Positions 1-12,750 of a DNA stretch of 64,000 nucleotides are shown one piece after another. The position numbers were made by a program, and so were the translations under genes. The notes under the pieces were generated by a model. That model was not told the DNA's origin and searched no databases. It saw only the letters and a list, made by a program, of their open reading frames with translations. Position 1 is the stretch's first letter; the number at the start of each line of letters is the position of its first letter. Source of the stretch: Thoreauomyces humboldtii (lineage: Eukaryota > Chytridiomycota > Chytridiomycetes > Spizellomycetales > Powellomycetaceae); the NCBI GenBank assembly GCA_027596035.1, contig JADGJA010000017.1, forward strand, positions 1 through 64,000, written 5' to 3'.

Positions 1-216
1 AGATGTAACAGGCTGTCCAAAAGTGTCACTGCAAAATGTGTCACGTCCTCCCTCAGTTCCTCAGCTCTCTGCCTCCACGACCTCCTCCCAGAAGAGACTC
101 ATTCCCGTTTCTTTCCGACTTCCTGGGCGCCTAAATCGTCTATAGTCTTACGGCACGAACGCAGGCAGAAACCGAACGCAACGCATCCACACGCAAGTTT
201 GTGTCGTTTTCATGCA

Positions 217-3200
217 ATGACCGTTGGGGCGCTGGTGGCCAAAGCAAGAGAAGGAGACGCGGCCGGTTTGCGAGAGTTGCTGGACGACCCCAAAGTTGAG
301 CTCGCCGAGCGTACCTTTGATATCAATGGTCTTGACGCCAGTGGGAAATCCGCGCTTCACCTAGCTGCTTGCGCTAGCGTGGAGTGTGTGCAAATCCTTC
401 TCGCCCAGCCTGACATCAACGTTGATGTACTGGACAAGGACGGCTCCAGTCCGATATTTGCTGCCGTCGCAGCGTCTAATCTTTCGCCGGATGCTCGTCT
501 TGCGATCGTGAAGCGACTTGTCCGGTCAGGAGCGAATTTGCGAGCGATGAACTCTGAGGGCAACCGGTCTGTATCTCACACTCTGATGCCTGTACCGATG
601 CCGCGGTCTGACTCAAACAAACAGACCGATCGATTGTGCTGCAGACGCCGCGATTCGCGCTATTCTTAGTGGTTAGATGTCGACTCGCTGCGTTCGAAGG
701 GGAGCAGTAGCTCACTCTTGGTCTTACTAGAACCGATGACGACACACCCAGTGGCCCCTAAGGTATCCGCTGGTTTGCTGCTCCCATGTGTCGCCTAGCT
801 GAAATGATTATTCAGAGAAAGAGCTCGCAGCTGATCGAGCTCGAAGCTGAGTTGCCTCAAGAAGCTGAGGCGCTCCGAGCGCTTTGCATAGAGCTGATCG
901 TCAGTCAAAGCGTGTTCCAGGCTCGATGCAAGGTCTGTTCGATGATACCACCCGGAAGTTATCAAGCATAGCCGTCTTTACTGAACATGATATAGGAGTC
1001 TATCCGTCAGCTGATCGAAGAGAAGCATGTTGCCCTGCATAAAAATCGCTTACTCGAGGTTTGTACAGGGACCACGTGACGTTGGTGCGATGACGGAGGC
1101 GCTTACTCGGATTCGCAGCAAGCTGCAGGCATACAAGATAAGGAGACAAGTGAAAGGTTCATAGATCAGCTGCATCATCTTCAAGATCAAAATGAGAAGC
1201 AAGCCAACACAATTGCGTACCTGGAGGTGGGTGCCCAATCGGTCGGGACCACATTTGGAAAAGCTTTCCAATCGGTTCTTAACATGCTGCTTGGTATCTT
1301 GTCCTGGAAGCAAAGACCAGCATTCAGTTATTCGAGTATGCCGCCGCTCAGCAAGACGAATACTATCGCAAAAATATGGCGGACCTCACGAAGCAGCACA
1401 ACCAACAGCTCCAAGCCATCTTTCGGAGAAACGAGGAGACCGAAAAGGCGTTTCTAGTAAGCCTTCCTTGTCGATTCCGTTGACCGGACACCGATCTGAA
1501 TGTCTCCCGCAGGCGTACCAAAAAGCACACTCAGAGGACCTGGCGGAGCTAGCCAGACTACGAGATGAAGTTGGCGATGTCGACGGGGATCGCGTTGGAA
1601 CACCTAAAGGTACCCCGGCTGCAATTGAGGTAATCTAGCGTTCTGGACGGACCGGGGTTCTTTTGATGTTTTATTGAAACTCTCTCGAAGTACGCTTTGC
1701 AGGCAGAGATACAAAACTTGCGTAGGGAAAACGCAAACTTAGTTGCCGAGAAAATGGCTGCCGATGACCGTCTAGAGGTATCTACGTACCACGGCTGTTA
1801 CTGCTTTAGCGTGGATATTAATCCTATTTCTACGGAATCTAGCTAAACGAGAAACTCAAAGCAATTGGGGATGCCGAAAATGTTACCCTGCGAGACGACA
1901 TGGGCAAGCTTCGGAAGCTTATGCAGGAGGAAGTAATGAAACAACTGCAATCCGCGCGCGAAGAGAAGGACGAAATGGACGAGTCAACCGGAAATATCAT
2001 ATTTAACCGCGGCGAAGGTGGTCAAAAGAAGTTGAAAGGCGGCGCTCCTGATAAACTACTGGAACGGCTAATTGATCCCGCAGTGCACGGTAGGCTGATC
2101 TTGCTATCCATAATGACCGGAAACTAACATTTGCTGTTTAGATCATCATTATCAGCAAACTATCCTCCTTACGCACACCATGTTTATGGAAACCCCCGTG
2201 CTTCTGAAGAAGGTCATCGCGAAATACAAAGAAGCGGCCAGTGGTAAAACGACGGATGTCAAAGCTCAATATCCGCCCTTATTGAGGTGCGAACATCCGG
2301 CAACACAGCAGAAGTTGCTGTCCTGAGACTAAAGCACTACTCGTAGGATTCTCAATATGCTCAAGTTCTGGATTGAGCACCATTGGGCTGATTTTGCTGA
2401 CGACCCAGGACTCAAGGCAACGCTCGGGGCCTTCATAGAGGAGCATCTTGCAGACGGTCCAGTGGGCTCTAGTCTACGCATCGCATTTGAAGAAAAGGTG
2501 CCCGATAGTCTTGAACCGCAATCAAATTCCAGGGCTTTTCTAACCGAGATCTCGTGGTATTGGTTGGCCAGGCAGCTACGGAAGCGCCTTCTTACGATGC
2601 CACACTTCTTAATGCTCCGAAGCCTATTTTACCGCGAATGTTAGCAAAGCGTTACTCAACGGACGCGTCTGCAGGCCAGGGCAGCCGGAGTACTCTGCTG
2701 ATGAGCATGGGAATGAATATCGGAATACCCAGCGATCGGCCAAGTGGCTGGACACCTTTCGGTGGAAAGGGCAAGCTGGTCGAAGGGTCGGCAGAGGAGA
2801 TGCCTCTCAAGTTTCCAGACTTTGAACCTCTTGAAATGGCCAGGCAATTGACGCTTATAGAGTTCGACTTGTTTCGAGCCATCAGGGTGAGGCTTTACAT
2901 AATGGTCCGAGAGCCGTAAGACTTTGGACTGATATCTCTTTTTCCACTGCACTTTCAGTCTCGAGAATACTTAGATCTGGCCTGGATGAAGGAAAGCAAG
3001 GAAAGGGACGCGCCGAACATTTTGCGCATGACACGGTGGTCCAATCACGTCGTTCATTGGATAGTGACGGAAATCGTGTCTGCAAGGGATCACAAGTCGC
3101 GCGCGGTCATACTCGAGCGAGTAATCATGCTCGGGCATGCGCTCGAGAAATTGAGGAATTTCAACGGTGTTAAAGAGGTGGTTGCGGCATTGCAGACAGC

Positions 3201-3806
3201 GAGTGTCTATCGACTTAAGAAGACCAAGGAGGTAGGATTCTTTCTTTGAATTTCGGTACCTGTTCGTGCTAACTCACTGATCTCGCGTCCACAGGCAATG
3301 GGCAACAAGTACATGCGCATCTACGAGGAACTTGTCCGTCTCGTGTCGAGCGAGCTCAACTACAAGAATATGCGTGCAAAAGTGCGGGCGGCTGATCCCC
3401 CACTGATACCCTTCCCAGGATTGTTCCAGGGTGATTTGGTGTGTTCGTGTTAAGAGCAGCCACTCGCCCTCAATATATGTTGAAACAAGTGTCTAACCTC
3501 CTCTATTTGGTCGTAGGTGTTTCTCGACACCTGCCAGAAAAATCGTCTTGAAGGAGGCCTGATCAACTACCACAAGCTAGAAAGCATAGCGCGCTCGCTA
3601 ATGGAACTTGAGGTATGCGCAGCAAGGTTGTCCCATGCACCACGCCAAGGATGGGCTGACCGTTTGATTCTTTTCTAAAGGCATATCAGCAAGTCCCTTA
3701 TCCCCTCGAGCCTGTTCCCGAAATTCAAGACTACGTTCGCAATTCCCAACTCATGGACGACGACCAAGCGTACAATGCTTCTCTTTTGTGCGAACCCAAG
3801 GCCTAA
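217..3806 (+). CDS. Ankyrin-repeat RasGEF (CDC25-type) protein
   Basis: Predicted guanine-nucleotide exchange factor that loads GTP on a Ras-type GTPase. The first exon (217 to about 560) encodes ankyrin-like repeats, with segments such as SGKSALHLAA and VDVLDKDGSSPIFAAV. Middle exons (about 830-2060) are charged and coiled-coil-like. From about 2170 comes a RasGEF N-terminal (REM) module with LNMLKFWIEHHW, then the catalytic domain at about 2810-3560, recognisable by FEPLEMARQLTLIEF, RFNGVKEVVAAL-like and FLDTCQKNRLEGGLINYHK segments. The stop is the TAA at 3804-3806. ATG at 217 is the first in frame with the repeats; an earlier in-frame codon at 199 is TTG. At least eight short introns are implied. 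The family call is firm, the exon map in the middle is approximate. The Ras partner cannot be read from the sequence. Confidence 0.85.
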
Positions 3807-4705
3807 GCTCTTCATTCTTCATTCATTTACATTCTCGTTTATCTTTTTTATACCTACATACTTACCTATTGACATGCCCTCGGAATAATTCTGACTCAGA
3901 CCAATATGTTGAGACAAAGACTTTGACTGCACTTCGATCCAAGCAGCAATCGTCAATTGACTGTTTCCATTGCCGCAGAAGCCCTCGTCCGTTTGACCAA
4001 TTCTATGTTCCGCACCAATTTGACCCGCGCGAACCTGTCCAAAACATACTGGACGGCGAAGTTGACGCCGTCCTCTTATCTCACCGCCGAGAAGCAAGAT
4101 CGCCCGAGAAACCCAAGCAAGGATTCTGGCCAGGCCAAGCGGCTGCATGATCGATGCTCAGAGCAAAAGTCTTACAATCATCCAACAATTATCCCAAGCA
4201 AACTAGGACCTCGTGCGCCAAGCTGGGTACGAGCATTTTCCAATGGGATTCCGGTCGCAGAACGTTTGAGATGGGAACGTAGCCCCCATCACTTCGCCGA
4301 AGCGTACTTTGCAACGGAGAGTGATTTGGCGCAAGGGCTTTATTGGATCAAGGGTATCAGGCTTACGTAAGGGCGAGAGTTTCTATCTCATAGGCTCTTC
4401 AGCCTGTTCTGGAATCGAAAGAGCCTGTTACCAGTGACAGTCACCGAGAGTTGCGTTTCCGGTAGCCTACAGGCTCCTGCTAGGGCCCTGTCCCTGTCAG
4501 TCTCCTGTGGTCGAGGGTTGCTGTCGATGATGTCCGACTAGCTGGACGCGTTCGGGGAACAGTGCGAAAAGCCAAAACCTCACTTTTCGCACCTACAACG
4601 TTCAAGAACTTCTGACCTACAAAGGACACCCCATAATCAAACAGCAAACATAGAAAGGACTCATTGCACGCGGTAGCAACAAGGTTCCGCATCAATAGCG
4701 TGCCA
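3807..4705. other. Spacer with no recognised gene
   Basis: About 900 bases between the RasGEF and TopBP1 genes. An open frame runs on the + strand from about 3957 to 4370 with an internal ATG near 4005, and another + frame is open from 3788 to 4150. Neither product resembles a family I know and neither shows domain, signal or membrane features. A small unrecognised gene is possible, but 3' and 5' untranslated sequence is equally likely. Confidence 0.4.
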
Positions 4706-7700
4706 ATGCCGTCAGGCGGGCTTTTGGCCGGTCTGGTGCTCACCATTCGGGCGAGTGGTCAGCAGGTATCGGAGGCAACGACTTGCCGAAGATGACCGTC
4801 AATATGCGCTTAGTCCCTTCGTCATCACACAGGATCAGCTCCATCAAATCGCGCGCGAGCTTGGGGCGTCTGTTACCACACATCTTACATCAGACACAAA
4901 CTACCTCATCACCGATGAAACCGGGACAGGTACGCCTAGCCCTGACAGTTCCTTGCCCCGTCGTTTGCCATGGCTAACTTAGTCATAGTTGAATTCAAGG
5001 TGAGGCCGTGCGTAAGATAGCGTCGAGAGATTATGGAGAGGAGGTCTTCGTTTCTTGTCTTAACGCGTTTCCACCATAGCAAGCTGCGTCTCAATTGATT
5101 CCGATACTGAACACCCGCTGGCTACAAGAATGTTATCAGCACGGTGTTAGCGGCAAAAGCAAGCCTTTGGAGGTGAGGACTCACTTACGACAAGGACATT
5201 TGGACGGATTGGCCCGGACTCACACCAAGTCACGAGCCAGAACGTTCGACGCTTCGAGCTCAAACCCATCTTCAGCGCCCTAAAGATTTGCGCAACTGGG
5301 ATCTACGAAGGTAGGTTTCTTATCGGACTTTCACCCACATCTGTCAGGACCCGAGTGTTGCTCACGCGGGGTTGCAGACGAGCGCAAGGATTTGGTGCGT
5401 CTTGCGTTAGAGAACGGAGCTGAGATTTCTGGTGCTTTGACCAAGTCCTGTACGCACCTGGTTGCGTCAATGTAAGCATAGGAGCGCTTGAGCAGTACGC
5501 TTTAAAACTACGCTCACAGTGGGACTTTCCCCTTTCCCCGTTCTGTCCGTAGGCCTGGGGGTAGCAAGTTTGATTTTGCCGTGAAATCCAAATCGATCCA
5601 CATTGTCACTCTCGCATGGGTGTATGACTCAATCAGAAGAAACGGTATTTGCTATCACGCCAATACGCAAGCTTGACATCCTGAGCCAGGAACTGACTGT
5701 CGATTAAACTTCGCCCAGCTCGTTTAGACGAAGCTCTTTATTCGTTGAGAATCTCACCGCAAGCCTCGCAACGCGCACCGGTTGACGCAAGACCACGCAC
5801 ATCTGTCTTTCAGCAGAATAGAACGCCTTCTGTTCATGCCCCCAATTCAGAAGCCGCAAAATCGGTGTCTGAAATTGCCACGAACACCACTCCGCACATG
5901 GGTTTGGCTCGTTCGGTATCAGAGCAATCCGTGCGACCACATATGCGAAACGACAAAGCCGCCTCCACTCCTGTGCATGGACAAGTTGCTTCTCCTCGGG
6001 ACCCAGAAGCCTTGCCGTCGGCGGGGCCAGTTCCACCTTGCACGAAAAGGGTCACAGAGTCATCCCTGATTTTCCAGTCTCTACGCTTCACCAGCCACGC
6101 TTTCCCACCAGCTGAAGCAAACGCTTTTCGCAAGAGCGTGGAACAGCGCGGAGGCAGTTGGTGTAGTCTGCAGAAAATGGAACAGGATTCCGGGTCATGT
6201 CTTATCTTGGTGGCCCTCACAAGCACGTACGAATCCGTCAGGAAAAATGTGCGCGTTGTCACGGACTGCTGGCTTGAGCGGTGCCTTGATGAGGACAAGC
6301 TATATGACGAGACGACCGTCCTGCTTTTCCGGCCTCTGAAGATCGCATTGCCTGTTCCGGGGTTCGAAAGCCTCATGATCAGCGCTTCTGGATACGAAAG
6401 CGTCGAACGCGATCACGTGGCTCGCCTGGCCAAGTTGATGGGAGCCACTTACACCGAGCAGTTTATCAGGCGCAACACCCATCTGCTCTGCAAACCGGGT
6501 ACAGACAACACCAAATGTCGCAAGGCGAAAGAGTGGGGGATACCCATCACCGCAGTTGAATGGCTCTACGCATGCGCAAGGGAGGGCAAGGTTCTGGAGG
6601 TATTACGCTTTGATCACACCAGTCCCTCTCAAGCCGCACGACCGTCGAGCACGACGCGCACGAGCGGAAGGCCAGCTTTGGCTCCAGTAGAGCTGCAGCC
6701 ACGCTTTGACACGGCGGAAGCGCTCTCTTCATTGAAAACACCTCATACTGGTCTCAGAAATCGCTCTATACCCACACTCAACGTCGCGACTCCGAGCTCC
6801 CCGTTAGACACATCGTTTACAAAACGTCTAAGCAGAGCTGCGCATCTCTCTCGTAAACATCAGTTTCCAGATCCTGACATCCAGATCGACGAACCGCCAG
6901 ATAACCACGGGCCTGTCTCTCCACCTGACGCAATGGAAGTTGTCCGCGCGGAAGGCACTTCGTCTGTACTTGACAACGTCGTGGTGGTCATCAGTCAGAA
7001 GATCATTCATCGTCGCTTCGAAATTTCCCAAATAGCAAGAAGCCTCGGCGCCACCGTCCTCGCTGCGTATAGTCAGGCTTGTACGCATTACCTCCACGAG
7101 AGTACACGCGTCAACGAGACGTTCACCGAGTACAAGTCCGCCCGTAGCGCGGGGAAGCTCATAGTCTCGCCTACTTGGCTGATTAAATGCAGACAAATGG
7201 GTTACCGAGTTCCAGAAGCTGACTACCCGCACTTCTTCAACCCGAAGAAGGCGCTCCCGATAGCTAACCCTGCAAGCCAAGGCTCCGCACTTCATGCGCG
7301 CCAGGCGCCTGAGACACCAGTACGGGCTCGACACTCAGAAGACCTGAACGCAGACGAGGGGAAAACACGTGCGCCGAGCTTTGAGGCAGACACGGCACCT
7401 TTGGATCCACCCTTCGACTCCCGCACGGGACCCCCTCCCGTTGACTACGTTACAATGATAGATACCTTAATGGCTAATGAAACGCTCGGCCAGCGCAAAA
7501 CAAGACCAAGTCTTATCAAAACGCGGGAAGCTTCCGACCTGGACGGAGTACCTCGGATCGCCGATATATTCGCTGGCTACACGCAAATGCATGCTAAGCG
7601 GAGAGGGGAAGAGGAGATTGCTCACGTCTCCTACGATGATCCAGATGGGCGGGTCCACAAAAGGAAGCTCATCGATGATCTCGAGGGTGTTACCAAGCGC

Positions 7701-8771
7701 CCCCGGAAAGACCATCCACAGACCGAAATGCAGGAGGTCCGTCCTGTGGTGCCCGTTGACCTTGATATAGACGAAGCAGCCGGCGGCGTCGCAGCGCGAC
7801 TCTCTTCGATACAGATTATCCCAGATCCGTCCCGCAGCCTAGCGTTGTCTCCTGCTGGGGAGCGTCCCACTCGGGTCGAAGCCGTGGTAAAACCGCATGA
7901 GCGAGTATTCATGCTATCCGGAATCCCAAGAAACAAGAGGCAGCTGTTTGCAAGCTGGATCGAAGCGCTCGGGGGAAAACTGCTGGCTCTGGACTCGTGG
8001 CAGTCTGGTGTTACACATCTTATCAGTAGGCGCCAACGAGCTTTCTCTCGCCCCCATGACAGATCATTCACTCACTTCCCTTTCCACTTGCAGCTAGCGT
8101 ACCCGCGAGAACCGAAAAATGCTTAGCTGCCACCGCCGCGGGGATCTGGTAGGTTTGAAATGTTCAGCTTGTATAGCAATAGCGTCTCATATTGCCGGCT
8201 TTTCAGGATCATGAGGCCCAGTTACGTTCAAGCTTGTCATGACGCCGGCTACTTTCTTGACGAGGAGCCTTACGAGTGGGTGTCTAAGAAGGATACTCCG
8301 GCGGGTGAGTTGGCAATGGCAATATCTCTGTGACAAATGTCTGCACGTTAGTCGTATTACTCAAGCCTAGCGTTTTCCACAGCGGATCGCATTGTCTTTG
8401 ATGCTTGTAGACGCTGGCGTCTCAAGCTCGGCACCTATCTTAACCCCGCCGCTCAGCTTCCAAAAGGCTTCGATGGCTGGCAGGTCCTCCTCGTCGTTCA
8501 CCCAAATAAGCGAGACGGCTTCACTCGCATGCTCCTTGCCGGCGGAGCCACCGTCAGCACTGACCCTCATGCCTTTATCGCTCGACCTAAATCAGAGCAC
8601 TCGTACATCATCACGGATCACCGAGGCGAGCAGCTCCGATCCCAAACCGTCATGCGCGACCTCGCCGCCAAACAGATACCGTTCATCGACACGAACTACT
8701 GCGGATCGTACCTTTACGAGGATCCTGTGCCACCCTATTCTACCAGCTCTATCGACATATTTGAGGATTGA
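4706..8771 (+). CDS. TopBP1/Rad4/Dpb11-type multi-BRCT checkpoint and replication protein
   Basis: Scaffold for replication initiation and the ATR/Rad3 checkpoint. BRCT1 is assembled from exons at 4706-5171 (QDQLHQIARELGASVT, then PILNTRWLQECYQHG) and BRCT2 at about 5240-5650 (LKICATGIYE, then TLAWVYDSIRRN). BRCT3 and BRCT4 lie in the long exon that starts near 5718. A BRCT5 (VVVISQKIIHRRFE through PHFFNPKKAL, about 6980-7260) is close to the animal TopBP1 BRCT5. The C-terminal exons (about 7890-8771) carry a BRCT7/8 pair with GIPRNKRQLFASWIEALGG, YVQACHDAGYFLDEEPYEW and GFTRMLLAGGA. A linker segment YDDPDGRVHKRKLIDDL (about 7633-7683) recalls a conserved TopBP1 stretch before BRCT7. The ATG at 4706 gives MPSGGLLAGLVLTIRASGQQ, spliced in phase to BRCT1. 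Introns are confirmed by frame at about 8027-8092, 8150-8206 and 8306-8382. Confidence 0.93.
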
Positions 8772-8947
8772 CATCTGCGACTATGTTCAGCAGAAGTCAT
8801 GCGCGCCAATAATTTTGGAAATGTAACAGTGCATAGCAGTAAAATGATTGCCGATATTAAATGATATGATGAAATGAAAGAAAGAAGGAAAAAAAGCAAC
8901 GTCCAGCGTCTGCAAAGTTGGCGATACGACGAGAAGGCGCCGAGAGG

Positions 8948-10160
8948 CTACTTTACCCACACAGCATTCAGCTGTCCGTACTGCTTCGGGAGGAACAGAT
9001 GCCCGCTCTTGATGAGGGAGCTGGTCCACGATCCAAAAACTCCGAACGGGAGTTGACTGACTCCTCCCTTGGATCCGAGCGTAAGGATCATCATGTTGCT
9101 AGAGGCAGGTTTCCACTCGGCAAGGGTCGCCGTCTTGCCGCCGTCAACAAGCTTCTCGATGTTGCGGGCGACAACGTCTCCCTGCTGGCCAGCTACATAT
9201 GCGAGCTTCTGCGTTGTGGCGTTGCAGACGTCCCCGCTAGCGAAAAAGTTGGGGTAATCGGCCGAAGCGAGCTGGAGCGTGGGGGAGACCTTGATTTGCT
9301 TCTTGTCATCGACGAGGCTGGCGTCAAGTGCCTCAACTATGCCGCTGTTGTACGTGGTGTTGCCCACCATGAGAAACTGAACATCGGTCGCAATGGCCAC
9401 GCCGTTGCGCGTGGTCAACGTCCGAGGCGTGTGACTGAAGTGCTCAGCTCCCACCTTGTCCGCGGAGAAGGCAGCAAGGTCGATGCGGTCGTTGGAGACG
9501 ACGGTCACTCCGAGCTTCTTCAGTTCCACCGCGATACGGGCAGAGAACTTTTCCGAGATGCCGGGAACGAGAACCTCGCCACTGTGCACAAGCGTAACGG
9601 CCTTGGACGGGTAGAGCTCCTTGATCTCTCCGCAGAGCTCGACGGCCGATGGTCCGCCGCCGACCACCAGAACGCTGGTGGCCTTTTCGATGGAGGAGGA
9701 CGTGAGAACGCCCGCAGCAGCTCCGGCAGCTAGCCGATTGATGAAAGCGAGGTCAGACTTTGGATAGACAGCATGGGATAGACTACAGCATAAACTTACC
9801 CTTGCTGTCCGCTTGCCCCTTTGCAGAGTGGTTGTATGACCCGGTGGCGATGACGACGTAGTCGAATGGGATGATCTGACCATCGGCGAGAGTCGCCGAT
9901 TCGCGGTTCAGGGAAACCACGGTTCCCTGAACGACCTTCGATTTGTCCGACTTGAGAGCCTTGTCGTAAGGGACGTAGGTCTTCTCCGCATAGCCGGGAA
10001 GAACGATGCCGCGCATGCCGGCAACGGTGTGCCAGAACGAGTCACGCTCGGTCACGACCGTGATAGTGAAATCCTTCCCGGACTTGACGAAACGGCTTTC
10101 GAGTTTTTGCGCGGTAGCGAAGCCAGCGTAGGAACCTCCGATAATGAGGACTTTGACCAT
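8948..10160 (-). CDS. AIF/FSP1 (AMID)-like FAD-dependent NAD(P)H oxidoreductase
   Basis: Two-dinucleotide-binding-domain flavoprotein of the pyridine nucleotide-disulfide oxidoreductase fold, closest by eye to the AIFM2/FSP1 (AMID) group that transfers electrons from NAD(P)H to quinones. The N-terminus MVKVLIIGGSYAG is the FAD-binding beta-alpha-beta motif, VLVVGGGPSAVELCGEI is the NAD(P)H-binding motif, and FFASGDVCN is the C-terminal FAD-contact motif. One intron (about 9731-9801 on this strand) joins GQADSK to AAGAAAGVLTSSS in phase. The stop is at 8948-8950. The gene is divergent from the ZNF277-like gene, with 366 bases between start codons, and convergent with the TopBP1 gene. I see no transmembrane helix and no clear N-terminal targeting sequence. 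The fungal substrate is unknown. Confidence 0.88.
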
Positions 10161-10526
10161 TTTCAATGTTGAGAGAGAAACGTGTGATTGGGATGCTCGG
10201 ATTAAGGTTCGCCTTGCTGCAGGATTGTACTGATAGTACTGTTTGGTATCTTGCAGGAGGAACGTCAAGTGCGAGGACCGGGTTTATGTACAGATATTCG
10301 GACGTACGATTTGCAATTCGCAGGGGGACGATTTGCAAGCGTGCGAGGCGGTGAGACACGCAGCGGCAAGGCCGGATTAGAGGGATGACAAACTGCTTTA
10401 CCGTGCGCCAGATTGCAGGCTCGGGTGGTACCAGGGTCCCAGGAGCCAGGAAACTTTCCAGACCTGAGGATCGCTAATCCCAAAGAAGGATAGACGAACT
10501 AGCACAGCCTCCGGGCAAAAAGAAGC
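10161..10526. promoter_or_regulatory. Bidirectional promoter between AIF-like and ZNF277-like genes
   Basis: The 366 bases between the two start codons must hold both promoters. They contain an imperfect TGTACT...AGTACT palindrome at 10226-10240, one of several TGTAC-type palindromes in spacers of this window. No TATA box is obvious. Confidence 0.6.
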
Positions 10527-12547
10527 ATGGACGACCAACGCCGATGCGTGCGCTACTGCGAAAATCAACACCTTGTAGTAATGTCCAACGAAGAGATCAC
10601 TCAACAGCAGCAGGTGCCTCCAGGCACTCCGAAGGCACCCGTCGCCAACACCACCGCAAAGAACGAGTCGTCAACACCAGCCTCCTCCGGTCAAGAGTCG
10701 CCCAAATGGACCATTGCCGGTAAACCTCGGCAAGCTCCCAAGTGGAGGGGAGGCGGCAACCGGGGACGAGGCGCTGCTCGGGGACGAGGCGGGGCCCTCG
10801 CCAACGGATCCAACCGCTCTGAAGGCAACCCTCAGCGGGGTGCTTATGGTGGGAAAGCTCAGGCAGCTGCGACGTCGGCTGCTCCCGCCGTCCACCGAAC
10901 CCGAGGCCGGGACTCTTCGCGACGCGCGTCCGTTTCCTCAGCTCACTCTGGAGAGGATTCGAACGATTCTGGAGCGTCTTCTGGAGACGAGTCCGGGCGC
11001 TCTCCTTCCCCTCCTCCAGCCGTCCCGCTGACCTTCTGGACTCCGATGGTCTTCCTCTGTCCGATGCCCGACTGCCCACCTACGACGGAACCTACGACCA
11101 ATCCCATGGTCGCCCTGGATCACCTACGTACCGCTCACTCGATCGAAGTCAAGAACGCGCACCACGTTCTGCCTTACCTGGATAAATACATCGACCATTG
11201 TGCAAAGCACGCGCACGAGCATGACGGAAAGCCCGTCTTCGTCCTTGGTGAAGAGAGCGACCTCGAGGACAAGGCTTTCCGGGAGAAGCTTCAGCGCGAG
11301 AAGCTGAACCAGATGCTGAAGATCCAAGAGAAGGAGCGTCTCGAAGACTCGACCGTCTCGCGCAAGTGCCTCTTCTGCAAGGTCTTGTGCGAGAATCGGT
11401 CCCTCCTTTTCAAGCACATGTTCAGCGAGCACGGCTTCAACATCGGTCTGCCCGATAACCTCGTGGAGGTCTCCGACTTCCTCGAGACCCTGCAAAAGAA
11501 GCTTGCGGGACTGCAATGCCTTTACTGCGAGAAAATCTTCAAGACCAGCGCTGTCCTGCGAAAGCACATGCGCAAGAAGAAGCACTTCAAGATCAACCCT
11601 CGAAACCGCGGATACGACCGATTCTACATCATCAACTATCTGGAGCCGGGTAAGAACTGGGAGTCGTTCGAGAACGAAAAATACGAGAGCGATGAAGACC
11701 GACGGGAAGAGTAAGTTTGTTGTCAATGGAAAACAGGATTCGTTTGCCCTCCATGCTCATCATGCTACTTTCTGCAGAGAATGGGAGGACTGGAACGATG
11801 AGGACGGCACGGAAGACTCAACGATGTGCCTGTTTGACGAGAACGTCTTTCCTTCTGCTGAGGAGGCGTACGAGCACATGCGTGATGCACATGCTTTCGA
11901 TTTACGAAAAATCCGCGCGGAAAGAGGTATACATGCACGTACCTTCCCCGAGCGCCCGATGAACCACATCGCTCACGCACAAGTTATACATTAGGCCTTG
12001 ACTTCTACGAGTCAATCAAGCTCATCAACTTCATCCGCAAACAAACGTCTCTCTGCAGCTGCTACGCGTGCGGTGCCAGCTTTGACTCGATCGACCAAGT
12101 TACCGTTCACATGACCGAGAAGAGCCACTTCGCCAATATCCCTGGGAAGGATGCCGACTTTTGGAAGGATCCTCAGTGAGTCACAAACTGTTCAAAAGAT
12201 CTTTCCATGCCAATTCCTAATCCTTGACACCCAACAGGTATCTGTTCCCTTGCTATGAGAATGACCCCCTCCTCATGTTCGATGTAGCAGATGGCGACAG
12301 CGACGAAGGTAGCGAACCCGACATCGCTAGCGGGCAGGATGAACTGCGTCGTGTCGCCATCTCGGAGCGGAACAAGGCCGACTCACGGTCGGATCGAGCT
12401 CTCAAGATCGCGGAAGAGGATGCCAGGCGGGCAGGGCTCGAATCTGATGAGTCCGAGTGTGACGTTGTCGTTCTCGGTGTGTCCGAGGTGACTCTCAACT
12501 CGCCGGAGACACCTCTTCCGACAACCGTCACCGAAGGACCCAAGTAA
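10527..12547 (+). CDS. ZNF277-family C2H2 zinc-finger protein
   Basis: Orthologue by pattern of animal ZNF277, a C2H2 protein that in animals binds ribosomal protein uS5 (RPS2) and Polycomb components. After a basic, low-complexity, RG-rich N-terminus (about 150 residues), the diagnostic blocks appear: LLFKHMFSEHGFNIGLPDN, LQCLYCEKIFKTSAVLRKHM, and DRFYIINYLEPGKNWE. Later exons add CSCYACGASFDSIDQVTVHM and YLFPCYENDPLLM. Zinc ligands are seen as CLFC...H...H, CLYC...H...H and CYAC...H...H. Introns at about 11711-11779, 11924-11994 and 12177-12238 are in phase. ATG 10527 has a good context (A at -3, G at +4); ATG 10581 is an alternative giving MSNEEITQQQQ. The acidic, serine-rich tail ends at TAA 12545-12547. 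Confidence 0.9.
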
Positions 12548-12750
12548 AACATCGGGGCCGTCATCGTCCATTGGCGTGCAGTATGAAAAAAAGTAGTTTA
12601 CATCTATAGATAGCTTTCACATTCAATCCACCTCTTACAATCTTGCATCTGTCAACAATCAATATACTTAAGTGTGACGCGCTTTTGTGAGTCACGAGTA
12701 CAGGGAATGCGACTAGGAACTCTGCAGCGAGGATGATTTCTAGCCTGGAC

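Noticed and set aside
8918..9733. + strand frame of 271 codons opposite the AIF-like gene
   Set aside because: Mirror frame of a clear flavoprotein with intact dinucleotide-binding motifs; no independent support.
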